A stretch of 64,000 nt of DNA from Nocardioides luteus (lineage in GTDB: Bacteria; Actinomycetota; Actinomycetes; Propionibacteriales; Nocardioidaceae). Made by a program: the position numbers and the translations under genes. The notes beneath the pieces are model-generated. The model searched no databases, was not told where the DNA came from, and saw only the letters and a program-made list of their open reading frames with translations. Shown in pieces: positions 41,182 through 49,921 of this stretch (positions are counted from its first letter, which is position 1; each line of letters begins with the position of its first letter). Where the stretch lies: the NCBI RefSeq assembly GCF_000960475.2, contig NZ_JZDQ02000007.1, positions 116,054 through 180,053 of the forward strand, written 5' to 3'.

Positions 41182-41491
41182 GATGACGTTCACCGTGCGC
41201 TGGCCCGATGGCCGGGTCGAGGACTGCTACTCACCCTCGCTGGTGGTGCACGACCACCTGGCGGTCGGCGGCACGTACGCGGTCGAGGACTTCCTCGACC
41301 GCAGCCTCACCGCACTGGCCACCGCCTCCGAGCGGGTCCGCGCGAAGTTCGGCTTCGCCTGCACCAGCGCGATGGCGACCGCCGACCAGCTGCGGGCCTC
41401 CGCAGCGGCGTACGAGTTCGGTCAGTACGTCACCGTCCTCGCGATGCACCCGCCCCTGCCCGCCACCTCCACAGCCCGGGAGACCCGATGA
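41174..41491 (+). CDS. MSMEG_0570-family nitrogen-starvation protein
   Basis: This is a 105-residue protein of the MSMEG_0570 family, a fixed small member of Nit1C clusters. It opens MTFTVRWPDGRVEDCYSPSLVVHDHL and has RSLTALATASERVRAKFGFACTSA. No catalytic motif is visible, so it may be a scaffold or chaperone for the neighbouring enzymes. Its start overlaps the nitrilase end by 8 bases and its stop overlaps the FAD oxidoreductase start (ATGA). Confidence 0.8.
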   Translation: MPEMTFTVRWPDGRVEDCYSPSLVVHDHLAVGGTYAVEDFLDRSLTALATASERVRAKFGFACTSAMATADQLRASAAAYEFGQYVTVLAMHPPLPATSTARETR

Positions 41492-42807
41492 CCACCCACC
41501 GCACCACCGTCGCGATCGTCGGCGGCGGGCAGGCAGGCCTGGCCGCCAGCTGGTTCCTCGGCCGTGACGGCGTCGACCACGTCGTCCTCGAGGCGGGCAC
41601 CGCCGGTCACGAGTGGGCCGACACCCGCTGGGACAACTTCACCCTGGTGACGCCCAACTGGCACTGCCGGCTGCCCGGCTACGAGTACGCCGGCCCCGAC
41701 CCGGACGGCTTCATGACCCGCGACGAGGTGGTGAGGTGGCTCGCCGGCTACGCGCCGACCTTCGGTCCGCCGCTGCGTGAGCACACCCGGGTGACCTCGC
41801 TGACCCAGCGCGCCGAGGGCGGGTTCCTGGTCGAGGCCGAGGGTCCCGAGGGCGCCGAGGCCTGGGAGGTCGAGCAGGTCGTGGTCGCGACCGGCGGCTA
41901 TCACGTACCGGTGGTGCCGGCCTGGGCCCCCGCGCTCGACCCCACCGTCGACCAGCTGCACTCGGCCGACTACAAGTCCGCCTCACGGCTGCGCCCGGGT
42001 GGGGTGCTGGTGGTGGGCTCGGGGCAGTCCGGCGCGCAGATCGCCGAGGACCTGCACCTCGAGGGACGCCAGGTGCACCTCGCGATCGGCGACGCTCCCC
42101 GGGTCGCCCGGTTCCACCGCGGCCGTGACTGCATGACCTGGCTGGCCGAGATGGGGCTCTACGACACGCCGGTCGCGAGCTACCCCGGCGGGCTCGCCGC
42201 CCGGGAGAAGACCAACCACTACGTCACCGGCCGCGACGGCGGGCGGGACATCGACCTGCGCCAGTTCGCCGCCGAGGGCATGCGGCTCTACGGGCGGCTC
42301 GAGGCCGGGGCCGGGACCGAGCTGACGATCGCGCCGACGCTGCGCGACGCGCTCGACTCCGCCGACGACGTCTACCGCTCGATCTGCCGCGACATCGACG
42401 CCCACATCGAGGCGCAGGGTCTCGACGTCGCACCGGCCGAGGCGTACCGGCCGGTCTGGGAGCCCGAGACCGACCCGACCGGTCTCGACCTGGACGCGGA
42501 AGGCATCACCACGATCATCTGGGCGATCGGCTACCGGCCCGACTACCGCTGGGTGCGCGCCGGCGTCTTCGACGGCACCGGGAGGCCGACCCACACCCGG
42601 GGCGTGAGCGCCGTGGCCGGGCTCCACTTCCTAGGCCTGCCCTGGATGCACACCTGGGGCTCCGGCCGCTTCCTCGGCATCGCCGCGGACGCGGAGCACG
42701 TCACCGGCGTGATCACCGGTCGAGACGACCGGAGCATCGAGCGTGCCGCCGATCTGGCCGGTCGTCGCTCTCCGGGCCCGCTGAACACCTCGGCGGCGGT
42801 GGCCTGA
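41488..42807 (+). CDS. MSMEG_0569-family FAD-dependent oxidoreductase
   Basis: This 439-residue flavoprotein has the FAD Rossmann motif VAIVGGGQAGLAASW (about 8-22) and a second dinucleotide motif VLVVGSGQSGAQIAED (about 174-189), probably NADPH. WDNFTLVTPNWHCRLPG and the late HFLGLPWMHTWGSGRFLGIAADAEHV resemble flavin monooxygenases of the N- or S-hydroxylating type. It belongs to the Nit1C cluster and may oxidise the nitrogen of the cluster's intermediate. It is coupled to the MSMEG_0570 gene by ATGA; the second nitrilase follows after 20-44 bases. Confidence 0.88.
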   Translation: MTTHRTTVAIVGGGQAGLAASWFLGRDGVDHVVLEAGTAGHEWADTRWDNFTLVTPNWHCRLPGYEYAGPDPDGFMTRDEVVRWLAGYAPTFGPPLREHTRVTSLTQRAEGGFLVEAEGPEGAEAWEVEQVVVATGGYHVPVVPAWAPALDPTVDQLHSADYKSASRLRPGGVLVVGSGQSGAQIAEDLHLEGRQVHLAIGDAPRVARFHRGRDCMTWLAEMGLYDTPVASYPGGLAAREKTNHYVTGRDGGRDIDLRQFAAEGMRLYGRLEAGAGTELTIAPTLRDALDSADDVYRSICRDIDAHIEAQGLDVAPAEAYRPVWEPETDPTGLDLDAEGITTIIWAIGYRPDYRWVRAGVFDGTGRPTHTRGVSAVAGLHFLGLPWMHTWGSGRFLGIAADAEHVTGVITGRDDRSIERAADLAGRRSPGPLNTSAAVA

Positions 42808-42851
42808 GGGAATCCCAGGCCGGAACGATGACGACGGATAGGTTGAGGACC

Positions 42852-43706
42852 ATGTCGAACGTGCGTATCGGGGCCGTCGCGGCTCACTTCGGGCGCGACC
42901 TGACCCGCGCGGTCGCCAAGCTCGAGGGGATCATCGAGGACGCCCGCCGCAACGGGGTCGGCCTGCTCGTTCTCCCGGACGCGACGCTCGGCGGCTACCT
43001 CTCCGACCTGCGCCACCCGGACCCGCACGCGCTCCCGCCCGCTCTCACCGAGGACTCCTTCGAGCTGGGTCGGGTGATCGCGGCGGCCGGTGACATGGTG
43101 ATCTGCCTCGGCTACGCCGAGGAGGTCGTCGCCGGTGGCGAGGCACGCCTCTACAACTCCGCCGTCTGCCTCAGCGGCGACGGGGTCCTCGGACGCCACC
43201 GCAAGGTGCACCAGCCCGCCGGTGAGTCGCTCGTGTACGCGGCGGGGACCCGGTTCGAGGCCTTCGACACCCCGGTCGGGCGGCTCGGGATGCTCATCGA
43301 CTACGACAAGACCTTCCCGGAGGCGGCCCGCACGCTCGCCCTCGACGGGGCGTCGGTGATCGCCTGCCTCTCGGCCTGGCCGGCCTCGGTCACCGACCGG
43401 GCCTCGCGGCTCCCGCAGGACCGGCAGTCGCGGCTCTTCGACCTCTACGACCAGGCCCGCGCCGCCGAGAACCAGGTCGTCTGGGTCTCCTCCAACCAGA
43501 CCGGGGTGATGGGCGGGCTGCGGTTCCTGGGGCAGGCCAAGGTCGTCGGACCCGGCGGCGAGATCCTCGCCCGCACCACCTCCAAGGGAGGCCTCGCGGT
43601 CGCGGAGATCGACGTCGAGGCGGAGATCGCCCGGTCCCGCCGGGTGCTGCATCACCTCAAGGAGCTGACCCCGACGGCCTACCAGCTCCCGGGGAGGCCG
43701 GAATGA
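42852..43706 (+). CDS. nitrilase-fold protein lacking catalytic Glu and Cys (probable pseudoenzyme)
   Basis: This 284-residue protein is a paralogue of the upstream nitrilase. It aligns along its length (YLSDLRHPD, RHRKVHQPAGESL, SNQTGVMGGLRFLG), but the triad is broken. Glu is Asp43 (LVLPDATLGG) and Cys is Asp150 (MLIDYDKTFPE); only Lys118 remains. The aligned codons read GAC and GAC on the genomic strand, so this is not an obvious sequencing slip. It may be a structural subunit, a ligand sensor or an enzyme with new chemistry. ATG 42852 is preferred; ATG 42828 adds eight residues. It is coupled to the glycosyltransferase gene by ATGA. Confidence 0.85.
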   Translation: MSNVRIGAVAAHFGRDLTRAVAKLEGIIEDARRNGVGLLVLPDATLGGYLSDLRHPDPHALPPALTEDSFELGRVIAAAGDMVICLGYAEEVVAGGEARLYNSAVCLSGDGVLGRHRKVHQPAGESLVYAAGTRFEAFDTPVGRLGMLIDYDKTFPEAARTLALDGASVIACLSAWPASVTDRASRLPQDRQSRLFDLYDQARAAENQVVWVSSNQTGVMGGLRFLGQAKVVGPGGEILARTTSKGGLAVAEIDVEAEIARSRRVLHHLKELTPTAYQLPGRPE

Positions 43707-44809
43707 GGATCGCACTCCTGACCTACTCCACCCGGCCGCGCGGCGGCGTCGTGCACACGCTGGCGCTCGCCGAGGCACTGGCCGCGCTGGGCGAGGAGGT
43801 CCATGTCTGGACCCTCGGTCGCCACGGCGACACGGCGTTCTTCCGTCCGGTCGACCCCGCCGTCTTCGTCCATGCGGTGCCGTTCGAGGCGCGCGAGGAG
43901 GAGTCGGTGGGGGAGCGGATCGTGCGCTCGATCGAGGTGCTGCGAGCCGCCTTCGAGCGGGAGCGGGACCGCTACGACATCGTGCACGCCCAGGACTGCA
44001 TCAGCGCCAACGCCGCCCTGCCCTGCATCCGCACCATCCACCACCTCGACCACTTCACCACCCCGCAGCTCGCCGCCTGCCACGAGAAGGCGGTCGTCGA
44101 GCCGTACGCCAGGATCTGCGTGTCCCGGTCGGTGGCCGACGAGGTCGCGGCCGGATGGGGGTTCACCCCGGAGGTCATCCCGAACGGCGTCGACGCGGCC
44201 CGGTTCGCGGCCGGCGCCGCCGACCACGCCGGCCGCGCGCGCTGGCGCGACCGCCTCGGTCCCTACGTGCTCGCGCTCGGCGGGATCGAGCCGCGCAAGG
44301 GGTCGCTCGACCTCCTCGAGGCGTACGCCGCGCTGCGTGGCGCCGAGCCCCAGCACGAGGAGCTGACACTGGTCTTCGGCGGCGGGGAGACGCTCTTCGA
44401 CTACCGCGACTACCGGGCCGCCTTCGACGCCCGGGCCCGCGAGCTCGGGGTGCCGGTCGTCGTGACCGGGGTGGTCGCCGAGGACGAGCTCCCGGCCCTG
44501 GTGGCCGAGGCCCGCGTGCTCGCGATGGTCTCGACCAAGGAGGGCTTCGGCCTCGCCGCCCTGGAGGCGCTCGCCGCCGGCGTACCCGTCGTCGCGCGCG
44601 ACCTGCCGGTGCTCCGCGAGGTCTTCGCCGAGACCGTCGCCTACGCCACCTCGCCGGCCGAGATCGCCGTCGCCCTCGGCAAGGTCCTGGACACGCCGCC
44701 CGAGCCGGCGGCTGGGCGCGACCTCGCCGCCGGCTACACCTGGGAGCGCGCCGCCCGCGCCCACCAGGCCTTCTACGAGCGCACCCTCCGCGACGCCTCA
44801 GGCGGGTGA
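43703..44809 (+). CDS. MSMEG_0565-family glycosyltransferase
   Basis: This 368-residue GT-B, family-4-like glycosyltransferase begins RIALLTYSTRPRGGVVHTLALAEALAALG. It has the nucleotide-sugar part in the second half: LALGGIEPRKGSLDLLEAYA, VTGVVAEDELPALV and the E-x7-E motif STKEGFGLAALEALAAGVPVVARDLPV. It is the last gene of the Nit1C-type operon, coupled to the pseudo-nitrilase by ATGA. A sugar transferase ending a nitrile/cyanide cluster suggests that the product is glycosylated, or that the gene is a side activity. Its tail overlaps the convergent ABC-F gene end by 12 bases. Confidence 0.87.
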   Translation: MRIALLTYSTRPRGGVVHTLALAEALAALGEEVHVWTLGRHGDTAFFRPVDPAVFVHAVPFEAREEESVGERIVRSIEVLRAAFERERDRYDIVHAQDCISANAALPCIRTIHHLDHFTTPQLAACHEKAVVEPYARICVSRSVADEVAAGWGFTPEVIPNGVDAARFAAGAADHAGRARWRDRLGPYVLALGGIEPRKGSLDLLEAYAALRGAEPQHEELTLVFGGGETLFDYRDYRAAFDARARELGVPVVVTGVVAEDELPALVAEARVLAMVSTKEGFGLAALEALAAGVPVVARDLPVLREVFAETVAYATSPAEIAVALGKVLDTPPEPAAGRDLAAGYTWERAARAHQAFYERTLRDASGG

Positions 44810-46417
44810 GGTGACCTCGTCCAGACCCCGGCGCTGATGCATGTGGCCGTCCGCGTCGAGCTCGAGGACGGTGTCGATGCCGATCCGCTCCAGGAACCCG
44901 ACGTCGTGGCTGACCACGAGCAGGGCGCCGCGGTAGGCGTCGAGCGCCTCGGCGAGCTGCTCGACGCTGGTGATGTCGAGGTTGTTCGTCGGCTCGTCGA
45001 GGATCAGCAGCTGGGCCGGCGGGTCGGCGAGGAGCAGGCGGGCGAGACAGACCCGGAAGCGCTCACCACCCGACAGCGTACGGACCGGCCGGTCCACGCT
45101 GTCGCCGCGAAGCAGGAGCCGGGCGAGCTGGTTGCGGATCGTGCCGGGCGGCATCTCGGGCGCGACGGTGCGTACGTTCTCCATCGCGCTCGCCTCCTCG
45201 TCGAGACCGTCCAGGCGCTGAGGGAGCACCCCGACCAGCTCGGTGAGCAGACGCCCGTGCGGCCGCCCGGCCACGGGATCGGAGCCCTCCACCAGATGAG
45301 CGAGCAAGGTCGACTTGCCCGAGCCGTTCGCGCCGATCAGCGCCACCCGCTCAGGCCCCTGGACCACGACGGTCCGGCCCTCGTCCTCGAGCTCCGCGAT
45401 CCGGCGGCCACGCGGGACGCCGGGGTCGGGGAGGGTGAGATGGATGTGCTCGTCGTGGCGTACGCGGGCCCCGGCCGCATCGACGGCGGCCTGCGCCGCC
45501 TTCACCTTGTCGTCGAGCGTCGAGCGGAGGGAGCCGGCGGACGCCTGGGCCTTGCTGGCCCGGTTGCCGGCGAGGATCTTCGGGATCCCGCCGTCCTTCT
45601 GGGTCTTCTTGGCGGTCCGCTCGCGGCGGGCCAGCTTCGTCTCCGCCTCGATCCGCTGGCGCTTCTCGACCTTGAGCGCCTGCTGAGCCGACCGGGCAGC
45701 CTGCTCGGCGGCTGCCTGCTCCTGCTCCTGGTGCTCCTTCCAGGCGCTGTAGGGCCCGCCGAACGTGGTCAGCGTGCCGGCGTACAGCTCGGTCGTGCTG
45801 TCCATGTGCTCGAGCAGCTCGAGGTCGTGGCTGACCACCACGAGCGTTCCCGGCCACTCGTCGACGAACTCGGCGAGCTTGGCTCGGGTGGCTCGGTCCA
45901 GGTTGTTCGTGGGCTCGTCGAGCAGCGTGATCGGGGTGCGGCGGATCCGCAGGCCGGTGATCGCGATCAGCATGCCCTCCCCGCCGCTGATCTCGGCGAC
46001 GCGACGGTCGAGATCGGCGGCGGAGAAGCCGATCTGGTGCAGCGCCTCGTCGGCGCGGGACTCGATGTCCCAGTCGTCGCCGACCGCGTCGAAGTGGCGC
46101 TGGTCGACCTCGCCGGACTCGATCGCCCGGATCCCGGCGAGGATGCCGTCGATGCCGAGCAGCTCGGCCACGGTGGTGTCCTGCCGCAGCGTCAGCGTCT
46201 GCGGCAGGTAGCCGACCTCGCCGGCGGCGTCGATCTGCCCGGACGAGGGGGTCAGCTCGCCGGCGACGAGGCGCAGCAGGGTCGACTTGCCGGCACCGTT
46301 GCGACCGATCAGACCGGTCCGGTCGGAGCCGAAGGTGCCGTTGACGCCCTCGAGCGCGACGGTGCCGTCGGGCCACTCGAAGGTGAGGTTGCGCAGGGTG
46401 ATGGAGGGGGTGGACAT
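44798..46417 (-). CDS. ABC-F family ATPase
   Basis: The 539-residue protein has two ABC ATPase domains and no membrane part. The first Walker A is GRNGAGKST (about 38-46), with an EISGGEGMLIAITGL signature and LLDEPTNNLD. After a basic linker (about 235-310, rich in KVEKRQRIEAETKLARRERTAK) the second has GANGSGKST, TLSGGERFRVCLARLLL and LILDEPTNNLD. ABC-F proteins act on the ribosome, as translation factors or antibiotic-resistance protectors. ATG 46417 gives the family start; an in-frame upstream ATG at 46555 would add 46 residues with no similarity, so a leader is possible. Confidence 0.9.
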   Translation of the reverse strand: MSTPSITLRNLTFEWPDGTVALEGVNGTFGSDRTGLIGRNGAGKSTLLRLVAGELTPSSGQIDAAGEVGYLPQTLTLRQDTTVAELLGIDGILAGIRAIESGEVDQRHFDAVGDDWDIESRADEALHQIGFSAADLDRRVAEISGGEGMLIAITGLRIRRTPITLLDEPTNNLDRATRAKLAEFVDEWPGTLVVVSHDLELLEHMDSTTELYAGTLTTFGGPYSAWKEHQEQEQAAAEQAARSAQQALKVEKRQRIEAETKLARRERTAKKTQKDGGIPKILAGNRASKAQASAGSLRSTLDDKVKAAQAAVDAAGARVRHDEHIHLTLPDPGVPRGRRIAELEDEGRTVVVQGPERVALIGANGSGKSTLLAHLVEGSDPVAGRPHGRLLTELVGVLPQRLDGLDEEASAMENVRTVAPEMPPGTIRNQLARLLLRGDSVDRPVRTLSGGERFRVCLARLLLADPPAQLLILDEPTNNLDITSVEQLAEALDAYRGALLVVSHDVGFLERIGIDTVLELDADGHMHQRRGLDEVTSPA

Positions 46418-46579
46418 TCGCGGTGGGTTCTCTTTCTCGTCCGTCGAGCGCCATGAGGGCGCGACGGGAGTCGGTGACAGGTCGAAGACGTAGGCACCGC
46501 GAGGTCGACCGGAGGGTCGTGATCGCGCGTTCGCAGAGGCGAACGTACCGGGCATGCCGACGCGAGCGCGTCAGGCGAG

Positions 46580-46601
46580 AGCCACCGGCAGTGCGGTGGC
46601 T
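46580..46601 (-). terminator. hairpin downstream of ftsH
   Basis: AGCCACCG (46580-46587) and CGGTGGCT (46594-46601) form a perfect 8-bp stem with a 6-base loop, 18 bases after the ftsH stop. It should end the ftsH transcript before the ABC-F gene, which is read in the same direction. Confidence 0.65.
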
Positions 46602-46619
46602 AGAGCTTGTCCACTTCGA

Positions 46620-48644
46620 TCAGTCCCACGCCTCGAATTTATCAGGCGCTGATCCGAGCGGCGCATTCCGACCGCTGCCTCGACCGTTGCTCCGACCGAT
46701 GTCGCCGGCCTCCTCGGCGAGCACCTGAGAGACGACCGCTCCGTCGAGGGTCTCTCGCTCCTGCAGCAGCCGCGCCAGGTGGTCGAGTGCCGTCCGGTGC
46801 GCGCGGAGCAGGGTGATCGCGCGTTCCTCGGCCTGCCCGAGCAGCCGGGCGATCTCCCGGTCGACGACGCGCTGGGTCTGCTCGGAGTAGGCGCGGCGCA
46901 GATTCTCCTCGGTCGCCTGACCGAGGTACTGCGGTGACTCCGAGCCGTACCCGATCGGTCCCAGTGCCGGCGAGAGCCCGAACTCGACGACCATCCGGGC
47001 GGCGATCTGGGTGGCGCCGGAGAGGTCGTTCGCGGCGCCCGAGGAGCCCTCGCCGAAGACGATGAGCTCGGCGGCCCGGCCGCCGAGCCGCACCGCGAGC
47101 AGATCGTTGAGGTACCCCTCGCTGTACAGGCGGCGTTCGGCCTCGGGGAGCTGCTCGGTGACTCCGAGGGCCATGCCGGCAGGGAGAATGGTCACCTTGG
47201 CGACCGGGTCGGCGTGCTCGCAGAGCTGCGCGACCAGGGCATGGCCGGACTCGTGCACCGCGACCGCGTGGCGTTCCTCGGGCAGGAGCGCGTTCGAGGT
47301 CTCCCGTCGCCCGAGCAGGACGCGGTTGCGGGCCGTGTCCAGGTCCTCGGCGGTGATGACGGAGCGGTCGTCACGAACGGCGTTGATGGCGGCCTCGTTG
47401 ACGAGGTTGGCCAGGTCGGCGCCGGAGAACCCCGGTGTGGCACGGGCGACGACGGTCAGGTCGATGCCCGGCTCGAGGTGCTTGTTCTTGGCGTGGACCT
47501 CGAGGATGGCCGTACGTTCGGACTGGTTGGGCAGGGGCACGACCACCTGACGGTCGAAGCGGCCGGGGCGCAGGAGCGCCGGGTCGAGCGAGGCCGGCCG
47601 GTTGGTGGCCGCCAGCACCACGATCCCGGTGGACTGGTCGAACCCGTCCATCTCGGCCAGCAGCTGGTTGAGGGTCTGCTCGCGCTCGTCGTTCCCGATC
47701 CGTCCGGGGCTGACGGTGCGCGAGCCGAGGGCGTCGATCTCGTCGATGAAGATGATCGACGGGGCCCGCTTGCGTGCCTCGGCGAAGAGATCCCGCACCC
47801 GTGCCGCGCCGACTCCGACGAACATCTCCACGAACGCGGACCCGGTCACCGACAGGAACGGGACCTCCGCCTGGCCCGCCACGGCCCGGGCCATGAGCGT
47901 CTTGCCGGTGCCCGGCGGGCCGACCATGACCACACCGCGCGGACCCTTGGCCCCGGCCTCGGCGTACCGTTCGGGGCGGCGTAGGAAGTCGACGATCTCG
48001 CCCACCTCCTGCTTGACCCCGTCGTAGCCGGCCACATCGTCGAAACGAGTGGTCGGTCGCTCGGCCTCGATGATCTTCGCCTTGGAGCGGCCGAAACCGC
48101 CGATGCCGCCGACGCCGGCACCCATGGCCTTCTGCGCGGCCCGGCTCGACCACAGCAGCAGCCCGAGGATCAGCAGCAGCGGCAGCCATGCCAGCAGCGC
48201 CGTCCACCACGGTGCGCCGGCGCTCTCGGCGGTGATCTCCACGTCCTTGGCCTGCAGGCTGCTGGTCAGCGCGGTCATGTCCAGGGCCGTGGGGAGCTGG
48301 GTGCTGAACCGTGTCCCGTCCTCGAGCTTGCCGGTGACCGCGCCGAGCTCGTCGATGGTGACCGAGGAGACCTTGCCGTCGGCGACCCTGCTGGTGAAGT
48401 CCGTGTACGAGAGCGACGTGGTCGTCTTCGTGTCCGGCGAGGGCACGAACAGCAGGAAGACCGCGACCGCCAGCGCGATCGGCAGCAGCCAGCGCTGCCA
48501 GCGGGGCGGGAGCGGCGGGGCCGGCTTCGGTGGCTCCTTCGGTGGACCGGACTTGACCGGCGCCGAGAACTGAAGGCCCCCGGGGTCGTGGACGGACCGG
48601 AGGCTCAGCTGGTGTCCGCAGTCGGAGCGCCCTTCGAATGACAT
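46620..48644 (-). CDS. ftsH: ATP-dependent zinc metalloprotease FtsH-type
   Basis: This 674-residue membrane AAA protease has two transmembrane helices (about 52-68, LLPIALAVAVFLLFV, and 155-175, LLAWLPLLLILGLLLW) flanking an extracytoplasmic region. Next come Walker A GPPGTGKT, Walker B IIFIDEID, the second region of homology RPASLDPALLRPGRFDR and the zinc site HESGH. It degrades membrane and regulatory proteins. It lies away from the usual tilS-hpt-ftsH-folE neighbourhood, so it is probably a second ftsH. The N-terminus (first 50 residues, proline-rich) is uncertain and the true start may be further in. Confidence 0.9.
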   Translation of the reverse strand: MSFEGRSDCGHQLSLRSVHDPGGLQFSAPVKSGPPKEPPKPAPPLPPRWQRWLLPIALAVAVFLLFVPSPDTKTTTSLSYTDFTSRVADGKVSSVTIDELGAVTGKLEDGTRFSTQLPTALDMTALTSSLQAKDVEITAESAGAPWWTALLAWLPLLLILGLLLWSSRAAQKAMGAGVGGIGGFGRSKAKIIEAERPTTRFDDVAGYDGVKQEVGEIVDFLRRPERYAEAGAKGPRGVVMVGPPGTGKTLMARAVAGQAEVPFLSVTGSAFVEMFVGVGAARVRDLFAEARKRAPSIIFIDEIDALGSRTVSPGRIGNDEREQTLNQLLAEMDGFDQSTGIVVLAATNRPASLDPALLRPGRFDRQVVVPLPNQSERTAILEVHAKNKHLEPGIDLTVVARATPGFSGADLANLVNEAAINAVRDDRSVITAEDLDTARNRVLLGRRETSNALLPEERHAVAVHESGHALVAQLCEHADPVAKVTILPAGMALGVTEQLPEAERRLYSEGYLNDLLAVRLGGRAAELIVFGEGSSGAANDLSGATQIAARMVVEFGLSPALGPIGYGSESPQYLGQATEENLRRAYSEQTQRVVDREIARLLGQAEERAITLLRAHRTALDHLARLLQERETLDGAVVSQVLAEEAGDIGRSNGRGSGRNAPLGSAPDKFEAWD

Positions 48645-48808
48645 GGTGTCAGGCCAGCAGCCCGGCACCGACCGGGAAAGAGGCCGAGGTCTGCGCGGTC
48701 CCGGGGCCAACGTCCTTCGGGGCCGATGGCGGGGGATCGGGGACGAAGGACACTTTCCGGGGTCCTGTCTGCGGAGCGATGGTGATCTCCGGAAGGAGCC
48801 GCCGGTCG

Positions 48809-49858
48809 ATGCACAGGGAACCAGCAGCGCGGGAAGCCGACCGAGCCGGTCGTGAGCGTCGTCGAGCCGCCCCGGTAGGGGCATGGGTCCGCCGCGTCGG
48901 CCTGCTCATCGTGGCGGTGCTGGCCCTCGAGTACGTCGCGGTCGACCTGCTCACCGGTGCCCGCCAGTCCTGGACCTCGGCCGCCGCCGCGGCTCCGTTC
49001 GCCCTGATCCTGGCCCTCGCCTTCGAAGCGTTGTCCTACGGCAGCTACAGCGGTCTCACCCATGCGCTGCTTCCTGAGGAGTCGCGTCCGACGTATCCGA
49101 CCGTGCTGGCGATCGACGTGACCGGAAACGGCTTCAGCCACGTCGTGCCCGGCGGGGGAGCGGTCGCTGCGGCGTTACGGATGCGGCTGCTCGCCCGAGC
49201 CGGGGTCCGGCCCGCGAAGGCGGTCGCCGCCGGCGCCGTGGAGTTCGCGGTCACCGTCCTCTGGTTCGTCGCCGCGTTCGTGATCGGGCTGATCGCCGCG
49301 GTACCGCTTCCGGAGACGCACCCGTTCCTCAAGACGGCCTCGATCCTCACCGTTGTCCTGATCGTCACCTTCGGCGGACTGGTGGCGGTGCTGATCGTGC
49401 GCCCGGACCAGCTCGTGACGGTCACGCACGCCCTGGCCCGCCGGTTGCCGCTGGTCCACCCGAATGCCTTCGAGCGGCTGGTCCGGGCGATCATCAGCCA
49501 GGTCCAGCTGGTCCTCGGCAACCGGGCACTGAGCCGACGGACCCTCCTGTGGGGGCTGGGCTACTGGTCGTTCGACGCCGCGAGCCTCTACCTCAGCGTG
49601 CTCGCCTTCGGGGACGCGCCGAACCCGGGCGGTCTGATCACGACGTACGCCCTGGTGGGTCTGATCGCCCTGCTGCCGATCACGCCCGGTGGCCTCGGGC
49701 TCGTCGAGGGCGTCGCGGTGCCGGTCCTGGTCTCGTTCGGGACGGCTCACGACGCCGCCCTGCTCGGCGTCCTGACCTGGCGTCTCTTCGGTTTCTGGCT
49801 GCCCATCCCCGTGGCCGGGGCGACCTACCTCTGGCTACGACTCCGTCGGCTGGGGTGA
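48809..49858 (+). CDS. lysylphosphatidylglycerol-synthase-type/YbhN-like membrane protein
   Basis: This 349-residue polytopic protein has about eight membrane helices. Characteristic parts are FALILALAFEALSYGSYSGL, VLAIDVTGNGFSHVVPGGGAVAAALRMRLLARAG and, late, GLIALLPITPGGLGLVEGVAVPVLV. The GGG and PGGLGxxEG motifs define the LPG-synthase transmembrane/YbhN family, which includes lipid flippase-like proteins. No aminoacyl-transferase domain follows, so it is the flippase-like half alone. ATG 48809 follows GGAAGGAG. It is divergent from ftsH, sharing a 164-base promoter region. Confidence 0.8.
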   Translation: MHREPAAREADRAGRERRRAAPVGAWVRRVGLLIVAVLALEYVAVDLLTGARQSWTSAAAAAPFALILALAFEALSYGSYSGLTHALLPEESRPTYPTVLAIDVTGNGFSHVVPGGGAVAAALRMRLLARAGVRPAKAVAAGAVEFAVTVLWFVAAFVIGLIAAVPLPETHPFLKTASILTVVLIVTFGGLVAVLIVRPDQLVTVTHALARRLPLVHPNAFERLVRAIISQVQLVLGNRALSRRTLLWGLGYWSFDAASLYLSVLAFGDAPNPGGLITTYALVGLIALLPITPGGLGLVEGVAVPVLVSFGTAHDAALLGVLTWRLFGFWLPIPVAGATYLWLRLRRLG

Positions 49859-49867
49859 CAGGCGGGG

Positions 49868-49921
49868 TTGACAGTCGACGGTGACGGCCCTCACACTCAT
49901 CGCCATGAACCTGTCTGACAG
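49868..49921 (+). promoter_or_regulatory. promoter and GntR-like operator of the asparagine operon
   Basis: TTGACA (49868-49873) is a strong -35; the -10 near 49891-49897 is poor. The predicted start is at about 49905, where an ATG begins the regulator gene, so the message may be leaderless. The palindrome CTGTC-T-GACAG (49911-49921) lies in the first codons, a form typical of GntR/FadR-type operators. Confidence 0.5.

Noticed and set aside
48712..48751. GTCCTTCG ... CGAAGGAC inverted repeat before the flippase-like gene, considered as a DosR-type hypoxia box
   Set aside because: The arms (48712-48719, 48744-48751) are separated by 24 bases and do not match the DosR consensus; no dormancy regulator gene is nearby.
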